From: Lucinisca nassula
Taxonomy: Eukaryota > Mollusca > Bivalvia > Lucinida > Lucinidae
NCBI GenBank assembly: GCA_963580285.1
Contig: OY757017.1
Span: 112,005,245-112,069,244, forward strand
Length of the DNA: 64,000 nucleotides
Reading direction: 5' to 3'
Part shown: positions 1-10,380 of the stretch, in pieces
Layout: the number at the start of each line of letters is the position of its first letter
How positions within the stretch are numbered: the first letter of the stretch is position 1
Translations under genes and position numbers: made by a program
The notes under the pieces: model-generated
Told to the model about the DNA's origin: nothing
Database searches by the model: none
What the model saw: only the letters and a program-made list of their open reading frames with translations

Positions 1-177
1 TGCTGAATTGCTGAATAATACTTTGGACCCATATATTATCATCATACCAACTATGAACCAAATTCATCATGTGGTTTGGAAAATATGAGCTATAAAAAAC
101 TTTAACATAAGACTAGAAATGCGGCCATAGGACACGGATGCCCCCGCCTGAAAATATGCCTATGTTCGTATTCATCC

Positions 178-748
178 ATTGAAAGTTATTGACCGTGTTT
201 AAGTTTTGGACCCTTTTTTCACATTTGACCTCTAAGTATGACCTTGACCTTGGAGGTAAGGACTTTGGTTTTGTGTGAGGCAGATTGTCTTATGATGGCC
301 AACATTTCTGCCAAGTAATTTCAACATCCATCCAGAAATAAGAAAGTTATTGACTGTGTTTAAGTTTTGGACCATTTTTTGACATCTGACCTCTAAGTAT
401 GACCTTGACCTTGGAGGTACGGATCTGGGTTTGCATGTGACACATCGTCTCATGATGGTTAACATTTCTTCAAAGTAATTTCAAAATCCATCCAGAAATA
501 AGTAAAATATTGACGGTGTTTAAGTTTGGACCCTTTTTTAACCTTTGACCTCTAAGTATGACCTTGACCTTGGAGGTACGGACCTGGGTTTTGCACGTGA
601 CATATTGTCTCATGATGGTTAACATTTCTACAATGTAATTTCAAAATCCATCCAGAATGAAGAAAGTTATTGACTGTGTTTAAGTTTCAGACCTTTTTTT
701 TGACCTTTGACCTCTAAGTATGACCTTGACCTTGGAGGTACGGACATG
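178..748. repeat. Tandem repeat, ~160-bp unit, four copies
   Basis: The phrase GACCTCTAAGTATGACC followed by TTGACCTTGGAGGTA recurs at 227, 388, 547 and 709, so the period is 159-162 bp. Each unit also holds a phrase like GAAAGTTATTGACTGTGTTT. Units differ by small indels. Short reading frames here are by-products of the repeat. Confidence 0.9.
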
Positions 749-1135
749 TACGTTATGCCTATGATGGCAAAAAGTTGGAGTCAAATACACAGAATCCTGC
801 ATTTCCGAGAGCTCTGGATCTACGAAAATAGCCTTACAGAATCGGTACCCACACTAAGAAAATGGGTCATTGAGGAGTTTCAATTCCAAACAGTTGCCTC
901 GGAAACTGTTAACGTTGGCGACGTAACGTGATAACGTGGTTGTAATGTCCGTTGCTATGTCATCGTCAAAACTGTAAGGCCCAAGTTTCATTAGACTGTT
1001 CAATTAAATCAAATCGAGAACTCGCAATCGGAGTTTTTCGGGGTTTTTTGTGTTATAAAACATCCACAATCGGAATTATCTCAAAAACACTCGGTATATG
1101 GAGATAGACAGATAGATCAAAATGACAATTAAATA
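749..1135. other. Unassigned stretch
   Basis: No recognisable gene or repeat ends. It has a short GATA-like run near 1105 and ordinary AT-rich sequence. The reading frame that enters from the tandem repeat has no family features. Confidence 0.4.
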
Positions 1136-1481
1136 TTGAGTGGAGCTCAGTGGTTAGTGCACTTGCCTCTGATGCTAGAGGTCCTCTGTTCGATCCCCGG
1201 CAGCAGCGATAAAATTTCGGTGTCCGAACACACTCCATTGGTATCATTTGCAGGGATGAATGTCATAAAGTGCACCGTCCTTTGGATCGGGACGTTAACT
1301 GGAGGCCCCATGTGCTGGGAGAACCATTCTCTGTGCAGGTTAAAGATTCCTACTGTAATTACATGATTACTGTGTAGGCTTTCATCCTGCAAAACCTGGA
1401 GTGTATGTAATTAACACTTGTAGTAATGGTCAAATGTGACTGATGCAGTATCAGTAGAAAAAAAAAAAGAAAGAAAGAGTG
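1136..1481 (+). mobile_element. SINE-C, near full length, tRNA-headed
   Basis: The head carries an A-box-like GAGCTCAGTGGTTAGTG and a B-box-like GTTCGATCCCC at the spacing of a pol III promoter. A body with GCAGGGATGAATGTC and a tail with AGTAATGGTCAAATGTGAC follow, ending in an A-rich AAAGAAAGAAAG run. A reverse copy lies at 8396-8697 and fragments at 48193-48325 and about 59630-60035, so it is a dispersed SINE and not a tRNA gene. Confidence 0.85.
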
Positions 1482-1505
1482 GGGCATACCTGCCATTGCA
1501 ATAAA

Positions 1506-1585
1506 AGCTCAAGTTAGGATTTTAAGAAGTCCAGAGAGCAACAAAAATTTTGGTTGCTCTCTGGACTTCTTAAAGCTGAGCTTAT
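1506..1585. repeat. Foldback hairpin
   Basis: The arm containing TTAAGAAGTCCAGAGAGCAA is repeated in inverted orientation after a short AT-rich loop, giving roughly 30-bp arms. Origin unknown; probably a short MITE remnant. Confidence 0.7.
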
Positions 1586-1639
1586 AAAAGATATGTTATA
1601 TATTGCATTTAAATAAAAGTTTCTGATGTTTTCCAGTTT

Positions 1640-1712
1640 ATTTAAGTGCTTTTTGGTATTTCTATGTGCTTTCCGGTATTTTGGTTGCTTTCCGGTATTT
1701 CGGTGCTTTCAA
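1640..1712. repeat. Short tandem repeats around GCTTTCCGGTATTT
   Basis: Variants of TGCTTTCCGGTATTTTGG recur three to four times at about 20-25 bp spacing. No coding meaning is seen. Confidence 0.6.
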
Positions 1713-1867
1713 GTTATTCTATGCACCGCGTTTCAACCGCATATCATGGCCATTATCCTGCATTCCTGATTAGGATAGTTTTGACATGTATTCCCAAACT
1801 GACTTATCTATATCGCTTCGCATTTGGCCGATTTAGGCTATTTTGACATGTATTCCTGACAGAAACC

Positions 1868-1941
1868 TTCTTCAGTCAACGTGTTATCAACGCTTGGAAT
1901 AACCTTCCAGAAGATGTTATCCAGAAGAATACAGTAAATAG
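1868..1941 (+). pseudogene. LINE ORF2 C-terminal tail, left part
   Basis: This stretch reads FFSQRVINAWNNLPEDVIQ and then KNTVN, the conserved end of CR1/L2/jockey-type LINE proteins (pattern RVxNxWNxLPxxV). The frame is cut at 1941 by a TIR element. It resumes at 3201 with SFKNAIDKYLQE and a stop once the element and one 8-bp target copy are ignored. It is therefore the dead 3' end of a LINE that hosted the insertion. Confidence 0.8.
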
Positions 1942-2290
1942 CGGTTGGGTATAAAAGCCAAGGCCGCGCCGAGCCACCGAGCCAAAACATGCCGATCCGA
2001 AGATTTTATATTTCGTCTCTTGTTATAATTAAGTTATATATATTGTAGTCAGTTTGGTATCAAATTATTATAAATAACATATATGATAACCGCACGAAGG
2101 TTTATCTCTTTACATTGTTCAATTTTCTTGCAATAACCTTTGGTATAAAAGCCAAGGCCAGGAAAAATTACAATATTTCTTAATTTCTTGCAAATCAGGT
2201 ATAAGTGCTTTCTTTTGTCCTGAAAATATTTGAATTTGATTATTATCATCATTTGTCCATAGAAAAATATAACAAATACATAAGACTACC

Positions 2291-2503
2291 TTAACCCTTA
2301 TCTTGCTGAATATTCATTTAAGCCACACCCATTTCTGTTTACCAACCAGTCATATTACTTGATGTAATTTATTGCTACAAATTCATATACTGAATGCCAA
2401 ACAGTGTAGAGCCTGATCAGATAGCTTCTTCAGAAGCCATCTGATCTGGGTCTACACTGTTTGGAAAGATAGGGGTTGTCGTGAATAGCAAGATAAGGGT
2501 TAA
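2291..2503. mobile_element. MITE-2 copy nested in the 1.25-kb element
   Basis: Termini TTAACCCTTATCTTGCT and its inverted copy AGCAAGATAAGGGTTAA bound a 213-bp element. The centre is a PAL-2 palindrome (2400-2464) with arms CCAAACAGTGTAGA...TCTACACTGTTTGG. Confidence 0.85.
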
Positions 2504-2585
2504 ATTATCAATTTTCTTATTTTCTAATTGTTTCTATTTTTAAATTGACTTAATTAAAGAAAACGACTGAAAAGGACGACAGTTT

Positions 2586-2714
2586 TGTCTACTGCTAGCT
2601 GGAATTAAAGAAAAATAAAAAAATAACATCTTTTCTTTATCATTTTAATAAACACATACATGTTAAAAATATAACAATCAATTTTTATATTTCTTTAATT
2701 CCAGCTAGCAGTAT
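2586..2714. repeat. Internal palindrome of the 1.25-kb element
   Basis: ACTGCTAGCTGGAATTAAAG near 2590 is repeated inverted at the right edge near 2713, separated by an AT-rich loop. It may mark an older insertion inside the element. Confidence 0.7.
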
Positions 2715-3200
2715 CAATACTTTTTTTCCTTTTCGGTACATTTCGGTTGTTTTCTTTAGTAAAAGTAAATCTAAAAATAGAAACCCTTAGAAATTAAGAA
2801 ATTTGTTCATTAAACATGATTTTGATATGATTTTTGTATTTTCTATGTAGAGTACTCTACTCATGATAAAAATAATCAAATTTAAATATAATGAAGGCAA
2901 AAAGAAGTACTTTAACCGATAAAAGTGTAAGAAATTAAGAAATATTACCATTTTTCCCAGCCTTGGCTTTTATACCCCTCGATTTCGGAAAAATAGTTAT
3001 TACAAGAAAATAAAACAATGTAGAAAGATGAACCTGCGTGTAGTTATCAAATATGTTATTCATAATAATTTTATACCAAACTAACTACAATATATATCTT
3101 CATTGTGTCAAGAAACGAAATCTAAAATCTTTGAATCAGCATTTTTGGCTTGGCGGCTCAGCCCGGCGTGGCCTTGGCTTTTATACCTGACCGTAAATAG

Positions 3201-3237
3201 TTTCAAGAATGCCATTGACAAGTACCTTCAGGAATAA
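3201..3237 (+). pseudogene. LINE ORF2 C-terminal tail, right part
   Basis: Continuation of the LINE tail interrupted at 1941. It reads in frame to a TAA at 3235-3237 after removal of the 1.25-kb element and one copy of GTAAATAG. Confidence 0.75.
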
Positions 3238-3720
3238 CATGGGGTTTTCATGACACAGTCGATTAACCCCTAGGCCCCACTTAAGGGTGTGGCTGCAGGT
3301 ATAACATGTATAACAGGTATAACAGAACTTCAAGCTCCTGTGAGCAAAACAACCGATTTTTGGAAAGCTATTACTTGATTTTTTATTGTACCATACTGAA
3401 TGTGGTCTTGAAACTAAAACTCAAAAAGGGTCGGTTAGATCTTCGTGGTTTTTCACGGGACGAAAATTATAGAATTTACGAAGGTCAGAATTAATAAAAA
3501 AGCACTGCCTACCTGACCAGTAATGCCTGTAATTAAGGCAATATTCTTCTTGCCTTGTGTTTGAGAAGTGGAAGCGGCCATTGTTTACAGTGTGGTGATA
3601 ACTGGTTCCCTTCCTGGGGTAAAATGCGGTAAAGCCCAATGCTCTTGCATCCGAGTCGTTTCGCCCCCAAACCATTTTCTCCTCTAGTAAGACGTTTTGC
3701 TCCCTGGTCGTTCTGTGTGA
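3238..3720. other. Unassigned stretch
   Basis: No gene or repeat end recognised. A short TATAACA-type repetition lies at 3299-3325. The small frames on both strands show no motif. Confidence 0.4.
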
Positions 3721-3920
3721 TCTGATGATTTACCTCAAAGTATATCTAGGTCATTGTGACCTATATTTCATGGGTCAGTGATTTTGCTTATTATCTTGAA
3801 TACTATTTTGATGGAGAAATGTTAAACCTTGGATATTACTTCAATGTAACCAGATGACTGACCACAAAATACATAGGGCAATGTGACATATCTTTCATGA
3901 TTCAGTGAGTCTGCCAAATA
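3721..3920. repeat. ~128-bp tandem repeat, left block
   Basis: Units begin near GATGATTTACCTCAAAG (3725) and GATGACTGACCACAAAA (3853). The same repeat resumes at 4348, where units lie at 4392 and 4521. The array is split only by the retroelement at 3925-4343. Confidence 0.8.
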
Positions 3921-3924
3921 TTTT

Positions 3925-4075
3925 TGTAACAGGTGAAAAAATGCTAATCACCTTTACCCGGCCGGGGATCGAATCCGGGTCGCCGGAGTGACAGGCCAAC
4001 ACTCTACCGCGTCGCTATAAAAGCCGGTTGTACCGCAAGGCAGTACAAGTGTCTCTTATACCTATCACTACTACA
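3925..4075 (-). repeat. 3' LTR of the TRIM, with tRNA-like insert
   Basis: On -, the LTR contains GCGACGCGGTAGAGTG (A-box-like), the loop CCTGTCAC with a GTC anticodon position (as in tRNA-Asp), and a T-arm CCGGGTTCGATCCCCGG at about 3960-3976. The PPT abuts its 5' side. It differs from the other LTR by a few substitutions and a short indel. Confidence 0.88.
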
Positions 4076-4188
4076 TATTCCCCCTCCTATTTAAGATTCG
4101 TCCTCGAATCTCTCAATCTTTCCAACGAAATTCGCCGGTACACGGATGTGGTCCGAGTCTCTGTGGGTCATTTACGTTGGGCGCCAAA

Positions 4189-4343
4189 TGTAACAGGTGA
4201 AAAAATGCTAATCACCTTTACCCGGCCGGGGATTGAACCCGGGTCGCCGGAGTGACAGGCCAACACTCTACCGCGTCGCTATAAAAGCCGGCTTGTACCG
4301 CAAGGCAGTAGTACAAGTGTCTCTTATACCTATCACTACTACA
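4189..4343 (-). repeat. 5' LTR of the TRIM, with tRNA-like insert
   Basis: Same layout as its partner, with a T-arm CCGGGTTCAATCCCCGG. It is slightly longer because of a duplicated AGT in the part before the tRNA-like block (minus-strand reading). The primer-binding site follows it after two bases. A and B boxes inside the LTR suggest a pol III promoter, by analogy with the 5S-derived LTRs of plant Cassandra elements. Confidence 0.88.
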
Positions 4344-4347
4344 TTTT

Positions 4348-4600
4348 GAATACTTTTTTTTTTTAATTCAATCCTCAATTATAAGTTTCATGTGACCAGA
4401 TGATTGACATAGAAATATATCTAGGTCAGTGTGACATATTTTCATGGTTCAATGATTTTTGCCTTATAATTCAGACACAATTTGATTCTGAAATGTAATA
4501 TCTTGCATATATGTTCCATGTGACCTGATGATTGACCACAAAATATAGCTGAGTGTGACCTATATTTCATGATTCAGTAGTTTTACCTTACATCTTGAAG
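4348..4600. repeat. ~128-bp tandem repeat, right block
   Basis: Continuation of the array broken by the TRIM, with units at 4392 and 4521 sharing GTGACCTATATTTCATG-like text with the left block. Confidence 0.75.
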
Positions 4601-4675
4601 GCATGAAACAGGCTAGACAAAATGGGTCTAGAGCTCTGAAGGAACATTATATGGGCTGGAAACAAATAACATTGT

Positions 4676-4975
4676 TTTGTTTGTTTGATTTGAAGTTTAA
4701 CTTCCCTATCAACACTGTAAAGGTCATTTTGGAGATGTTGCTTCCAATTTTGTGGGACTTTTATTGGATATTGAGATGAAATGACACCTCAAGCCCTGCT
4801 GCCCAATGAAACCGATAGTGTTTATAAGTATGGACGGGCTGACTCGCACCGCATTGCCTGGGCAGGCTTATATCCTCTAAGAGGTTAACCAGTACTGGTG
4901 TGGGGGTCAGTTTCAGCTCTGTGGGAAGCATCATGCAGCCCATCTATTTCTTCAAGCCCCAATGGGCGGGGGCTA
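4676..4975 (-). mobile_element. SINE-A, full copy with target duplication
   Basis: Sense runs on - and ends in a (CAAA)-type tail. The 12-bp direct repeat AAATAACATTGT flanks it at 4664-4675 and 4976-4987. Diagnostic body words are CAATTTTGTGGGACTTTTA, GCCTGGGCAGGCTTA and AAGCATCATGCAGCCC. No protein; dead frames inside are shadows. It has no clear tRNA head. Confidence 0.88.
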
Positions 4976-5061
4976 AAATAACATTGTGGATTGTCCTATC
5001 TACATCTCCAACAGATCACTATTTACCATTGTTCTGATGATCACGACAACTCCTACCTTTT

Positions 5062-5132
5062 GAAAACAGTGTAGATCCAGATGAGATGGCTTCTGAATAA
5101 GCCAACTGAGCAGGATCTAAATGTTTGTTATT
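5062..5132. repeat. Degenerate PAL-2 palindrome
   Basis: AACAGTGTAGATCCAGATGA and an imperfect inverted partner ending near TCTAAATGTTTG match the PAL-2 layout. Arms have decayed. Confidence 0.6.
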
Positions 5133-5351
5133 CAGTTTATGAACTGGACAAATACATTATACATTGTGTATTCTGCAATTTATTTGGTTAATAGACAGAA
5201 ATGGATGTGGCCAAATTAATTCATTCAGCAGGACAATAGTTAATTGTTGTGGGCCTTGGAGTTTTACTATATCAGTTTGTCCTATAAAAGTGTTCGCTTT
5301 CCATATGCATGATTGGGCATGATGTAATGCATAGATAACTTGTAATACCAC

Positions 5352-6850
5352 AGGGACCTGAATCGCTCACCTGAGTATCAGTGTCTCTATTACATTCTTG
5401 GCCCAAGGGCTATAATTTAAACAAACTTGGTAGCGGTTCACTAGATGAAGCTTCATACCAAATGTCAAAGACATGGGCCTTCTGGTTTCAGACAAGAAGA
5501 TTTTAAAAGGTTTAACCTATATAAGCCTATGTTAAACCAGTGGGCCCTGGCGCGGGGGCATTTTTTGGCACCAGGGCTATAATTTGAACAATCTCAGTAG
5601 AGGTCCACTAGATGAAGGATCACGCCAAACATCAAAGACCTGGGCCTTCTGGTTTCAGTCAAGAAGATTTTTAAAAGTTTTTTTTTCCTATATAAGCTTA
5701 TGTAAAACTAGTGGGTCCTGGCGCAGGGACATTTTAGGCCCCAATGCTATTATTTGAACATTCTTGGTAGAGGTCCATTTGTAGAAGCTTCATACCAAAT
5801 ATCAAAGACATGGGCCTTCTGGTTTCAGACAAGAGGATTTTTAAAGGTTATCCCTGTATACGCCTATGTGAAATCATTGGGCCCAGGCGCGGGGGCATTT
5901 TTGGCCTCAGGACTATACTTTGAACAATCTTGGCGGAGGTCTACTAGATGAAGCTTCATGGCAAATATCAAAGACCTGGGCCTTCTTGTTTCAGACAATG
6001 TTTTAAAGGTTTTCCCTATATACGCCTATATGAAACTAGCGGGCCCTCGCGCGGGGACATTTTTGGCCCAAGGACTATATTTTGAACAATTTTGGTAGCG
6101 GTCCACTAGATGAAACTTCATACCAAATATCAAAGACCTGGGCCTTCTGGTTTCAGACAAGAAGATTTTTTAAGGTTTTCCCTATATAAGTCTATGTAAA
6201 ACTGGTGGGACCCAGCACGGGGGCATTTATGGTACCAGGGCTATAATTTGAACAATCTTGGTAGAGGTCCACTAGATTAAGCTTCATACCAAATATCAAA
6301 GACCTGGGCATTCTGGTTTCAGACAAGAAGATTTTCAAAGGTTTTCCCTATATAAATCTATGCAAAACTGGTGGGCCCGGCGCGGGGGCATTTATGGCCC
6401 CAGGGCTATAATTTGAACACTCTTGGTAGACAGGTCCACTAGATGGAGCTTCATGCCAAATATCAAAGACCTGGGCCTTCTTGTTTCAGACAAAAAAAAA
6501 ATTAAAGGCTTTCCCTATATACGCCTATGTGAAACCAGTGGGCCCTGGCGCGGGGGCATTTTTGGTCCCAGGACTATATTTTGAACAAACTTGGTAGAGG
6601 TCCACTAGATGAAGCTTCATACCAAGTATCAACGACCTGGGCCTTCTGGTTTCAGACAAGAAGATTTTTAAATGTTTTCCCTTTATAAGTCTATGTAAAA
6701 CTGGTGAGCCCCGACGCGGGGGCACTGGCCCCAGGGCTATAATTTGAACAATCTTGATAGAGGTTCACTAGATGAAGCTTCATACCAAATATCAAAGACC
6801 TGGACCATGCGGTTTCAGAGAAGAAGATTTTCAAAGTTTTCAGTAAAAAA
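5352..6850. repeat. ~166-bp tandem array, about nine units
   Basis: TTTGAACA inside a CTATAATTTGAACAATCTTGG-like phrase lies at 5583, 5753, 5919, 6081, 6247, 6412, 6580 and 6743, a 162-170 bp period. A diverged first unit starts near 5400. The array opens with CTGAATCGCTCACCTGA, a phrase also at the start of the 12-kb array (12109). Units share TTCATACCAAATATCAAAG and GGGCCTTCTGGTTTCAGAC. Confidence 0.92.
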
Positions 6851-7088
6851 AAAGTCTATTTTTAGCTTCTGTGACCTAGATGTGCAACGGACCGGAACAA
6901 TTTGAACAACTTTGAAAGGGGACCACCTAAGGATCATTCCTGTGAAGTTTGGTCAAAATACGATCAGTGGTTTAGGAGGAGATGTTGTTTGAAGAAATTG
7001 TTTAGGGATGGACGGACGCACGCACTCACGGATGCACGGCGGACAAAAAATGATCCCAAAAGCTCACCTCGTCACTACGGGAGCTAAA
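6851..7088. repeat. Terminal segment of the 166-bp array
   Basis: A non-repeated end carrying GGACGGACGCACGCACTCA and closing with GGAGCTAAAAA. The array opener CTCACCTG and this closer resemble a weak inverted boundary, so array plus end may be one mobile unit. Confidence 0.5.
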
Positions 7089-7089
7089 A

Positions 7090-7972
7090 ATACACGGTTT
7101 TGACTTTTCCCCATACAAAAGTCTATGCGACCAAATTTGACCTTGGCCTAAAATACGTCAAAGTCATTCAGGAGTCATCTTCTGAACAAATTTTTATGGG
7201 CCCGAGTCCCCAATGCCACATACCAAGTTACATGATAATCGGCCCACTGGTTCCAGAGAAGAAGATTTCTGAAGGGTTTTTACCTTATATGGGCATGATG
7301 GCCATATTGGTCATGTGGCCAAATTCATATTGGTTAATTGTCATTTCCTTGTTCTTAAAAACTTTCATATGAAATTTCGTTACAAATGGCTTTGTGGTTT
7401 CTGAGAAAAATAAGTTTAAATTCTCATATCTGAATGACCTTGAACAAAGGTCAAAGAATGACCTTGACCTTGAATACTCATGTAGTTTCATCCACCCATT
7501 TAGCTTACTGAATCTACTAATTTTCAGATCAAAGGCTGCAATAGTTTCCAAAAAATACACGGTTTTGACTTTTCCCCATACAGAAGTCTATGCGACCAAA
7601 TTTGACCTTGGGAAAATTGATCAAGGTCATCCAGGGGTCATCATTTGAACAAAATATGATGGACCCGAGTCCCTAATGCTACATACCAAGTTTCAGGCCA
7701 GTCGGCCCACCAGTTCCGAAGAAGAAGATTTTTGAAGGGATTTTACCTTATATGGGCATTGCGGCCATCTTGGTCATGTGACCTGACCCCTGCGAACAAA
7801 CTTTCGTTCCCCCATTCCATGGATGCTCCACATGAAATATGACTCCAATCGGCCTTGGGTTTTCAGAGGAGAAGGTGTTTGAAAATGTTGACAGACAACA
7901 AACGACAGACAGACAACGGAGCCTTACCATACTATAAGCTCATCTATGAGCCTTCGGCACGTGTGAGCTAAA
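7090..7972. repeat. ~460-bp direct repeat, two units
   Basis: ACGGTTTTGACTTTTCCCCA starts units near 7094 and 7559. Each carries GAAGAAGATTT followed by a TTTTACCTTATATGGGCAT phrase. The block ends with GACAGACAGACAACGG and GTGTGAGCTAAAAA. Related text is found at 34430-35270. Confidence 0.8.
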
Positions 7973-8395
7973 AACTCAGGAATTTCCGCCAACAATGGCC
8001 TCGGTCACAGACAAAACAGTAAATATTTGTTTGCATTAAGAAGATTAATAAGGCTTCACAATATTCTTAGTCATAGAAATGATATGTATCAGAAGATAGA
8101 CAGTCACTTTAGCAGGTTTCATGGTAAAGACCAACTGACGGGATAATCACAGTACCTGAAGCCATTATATTATAAATTATATTTAATAACCTGTCCATAA
8201 ATGTTTATAAAGTAAAACATACAATAAATTTGCAATATCCCATTTTCATCAATTTAGTTTGCTAGCTGTCAATAGCGAAATCGCCATAAATTATCCTTAT
8301 AACTTACTGACCGGCACCGGGCCTAAAAAGTGGCCACTGGGGGAGGTTTGACTTGTTACACTAAAATTATTGAGATTGTTTTCGTCAAACAACTG
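7973..8395. other. Unassigned AT-rich stretch
   Basis: No gene, palindrome or repeat boundary seen. Confidence 0.4.
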
Positions 8396-8697
8396 TCTTT
8401 CTTTACTTTCTACTGATACAGCGATTGGTCATATTTGACCATTACTCGTAGGTGTACATTACATACACTCCAGGTTTTGCAGGACGAAAGCATACACAGT
8501 AGTCATGTAACTACGATAGGGTTCTTCAACCTACACAGGGGATGGTTCTCCCTGCACCGAACGGCGGTGCATGTTTTGACATTCATCCCTGCAAATGATG
8601 CCAATGGAGCGTGTTCGGACACCAAAATTTTATTATGCTGCTGGGGATTGGACCCAGGATCTCTAGCATTAGAGGCAAGTGCACTAACCACTGATAA
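8396..8697 (-). mobile_element. SINE-C, reverse copy
   Basis: Matches 1136-1481 in reverse: tail text GTCATATTTGACCATTACT at the left, body text GACATTCATCCCTGCAAATG, and the tRNA-like head at 8645-8695. Confidence 0.82.
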
Positions 8698-8830
8698 CGA
8701 AAACATGCCTATATAATTTTGACCCCCTTGTACCCCACGTTAATATAGTAAAACTGGGGTTTACAGGGGTAAACCTTATTTTTCTTATTTCTACTCTAAA
8801 ACGTGGCCACCCAGAAAAATAAAAAAAGAG
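8697..8830 (+). mobile_element. MITE-1, left part only
   Basis: Begins ACGAAAACATGCCTATATAA and holds AAACTGGGGTTTACAGGGG, as in the full copy at 23341-23611. It stops before the PAL-1 palindrome, so it is a broken copy abutting SINE-C. Confidence 0.75.
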
Positions 8831-9530
8831 ATTTTCTTACCTACCGACCTTAATTGATGACCAGTGGTAGTTTGGTATGAAGTTACCATGACAGCAATAC
8901 CTCTGAAAGTCGACGATGTTCAGTGAAGAGAACAGTGCGGCCCTAGTTAAGGGTTGTTTAAGGGTTGGCAGATTTTTGTACAGTATTTCATAATTGAAGG
9001 AAAGACATGTTTCAATGAGTTTACGCCTCTGAACAATACAGCCTCTTTTTGACTTAAGGTCTGTGAAATTTTACTGCAAACAAAAAAGAAACATTATACA
9101 GTATTTGGTGGAACGACTTTACTTAAATCTTTTAGCGGTTTATTAGTTTGGTTTTTACCATTTATTTGCTGCAGAAACAGATACTCTACTAAATTTAAAT
9201 ATCAGCACCTAATTCTCTAGCTGCGGATTGGATAAACTCCAGCATATTTGCTAATTGAATGACTCTGGTTTTGGTCGATCTGCAAATTGAGGTCACCAAG
9301 TTACATGAAAATGCAGAAAAGTTCAGTCGAGAATCTGGGTTGAACCCGATGTTCCCAACCTTCTTGACAAAGGTGTAGAGAAGAAGCTTAATTTACGTAG
9401 GAGTCGTAACATTTATTATGTTAAACATCGTCCCTGTTCACTGTTCAATATATCTGACATATTAGGTTTCAACCTCAAGTAAATTGACCCACCCGCCTAG
9501 TTCTTTTCATATGTACGAACGCATTTCCGC
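8831..9530. other. Unassigned stretch
   Basis: Ordinary AT-rich sequence with no motif, palindrome or coding signature. Confidence 0.4.
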
Positions 9531-10090
9531 CAGAACACATGAAGTTAGGTGTCTGATGCTCTGTCTCTGGTAGGGTTAACCGAAGCATAACCGTTCGGTT
9601 TCATTTGCTGCAGCATTCTAGTTATTTCATGCTGTCGAGTCCTCATCCTTGTTTCATATCTTTATTCGTTTGATTTTCTGTTCTCGGAGATGTTGCACTG
9701 ATAAGCCGGAATTCCATCTTGCGGAGTGAACAACTTATCGGTTTAAACCAAGACAATTAAGGGCGGGTATTGTGGCCACCTAAAATCAATTAAAGTGTCC
9801 ACCCAACCCCCGTAAAACTTCTTACTGACCCCGTTTCAAGGCGGTCCTTTTCTGTGGTTTATTATTTTCATAATTAGTCCTTACGATGTATGTATTGCTA
9901 AATAAATGTTTTTTTGTTTTTTTTTTTTATTTTGGATAGCCGTTTGGCCATGGCGTGAGATAACCTTACCTTCTGGCTTTCCATTCGTGACGTTTTCATT
10001 TTGTTGTTTTGAATACGAGGTGCGAGATATTTTGTATAGATTCCTGATCGTTGCCTACACTCTGGTTTTCAAACATGATAACTTCTGATG
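9531..10090 (+). repeat. REP-B, dispersed repeat
   Basis: Same family as 13270-13836 (reverse) and the split copy at 61085-61580. Shared words are TCGAGTCCTCATCCTTGTTT, TTCTCGGAGATGTT and TATTTTGGATAGCCGTTTGG. No inverted ends or coding content recognised. Confidence 0.7.
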
Positions 10091-10099
10091 GCCTGTCAT

Positions 10100-10380
10100 A
10101 GAAGGCCTTTTTGGCCAATCCGTATGGGACAATTGGGGCGGTTGGGTGAGTACCTTGCATCAATAGGGCGTCCAACTGATATTGGCTTACAGCTGGACAA
10201 TACCTGCTGTTCTTGCAACAGGTAAGTGTAGAATGGGAATATTGTTATTTCTTCTGTTTCTGCTTTTCCATTTTCCCCTTTCTCCTCTGTCACTCACTTT
10301 CATCTGCTCAACTATCTCTTCTATCGCTTTTCGCCCTTTCTCTGGGGAGAGGACACAAAATGACCAACAAGGGTTGGCGT
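10100..10380 (+). repeat. REP-M, dispersed repeat
   Basis: Resembles the reverse of 49975-50165: GGTTGGGTGAG, TACCTGCTGTTCTTGCAAC and TATTTCTTCTGTTTCTGC are shared with small changes. Function unknown. Confidence 0.55.

Larger units (their letters stand above)
1942..3192. mobile_element. Non-autonomous TIR element, 1.25 kb, 8-bp TSD (hAT-like)
   Basis: Long terminal inverted repeats of about 300 bp face each other: 1948-2235 against about 2890-3190. Both begin near GGTATAAAAGCCAAGGCC. The 8-bp direct repeat GTAAATAG lies at 1934-1941 and 3193-3200, as expected for hAT-type (also P-type) targets. No transposase frame is present. Arms are roughly 80% alike by eye, so it is old. A MITE-2 (2291-2503) and an internal palindrome lie inside it. 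Confidence 0.85.
3925..4343 (-). mobile_element. TRIM: 419-bp miniature LTR retroelement with tRNA-like LTRs
   Basis: Two near-identical direct repeats (3925-4075 and 4189-4343) begin TGTAAC and end ACTACA on +, the TG..CA form of LTRs. They flank only 113 bp, and TTTT is duplicated at 3921-3924 and 4344-4347. Read on -, TTTGGCGCCCAACG lies just inside the 5' LTR as a primer-binding site (TGGCGCCCAACG form). The purine run AGGAGGGGGAATA lies just before the 3' LTR as a polypurine tract. There is no coding sequence, so it must be mobilised in trans by a full LTR element. Confidence 0.92.

Noticed and set aside
1136..1210. tRNA gene
   Set aside because: A and B boxes are present but the arms do not pair as a tRNA, and the same head plus body recurs as SINE-C.
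3960..4020. Independent tRNA-Asp gene
   Set aside because: The block occurs in both LTRs, acceptor arms do not pair, and the LTR edges lie outside it.
3925..4343. Retrovirus or endogenous virus remnant
   Set aside because: No gag, pol or env coding sequence; the LTRs and interior fit a non-coding TRIM.
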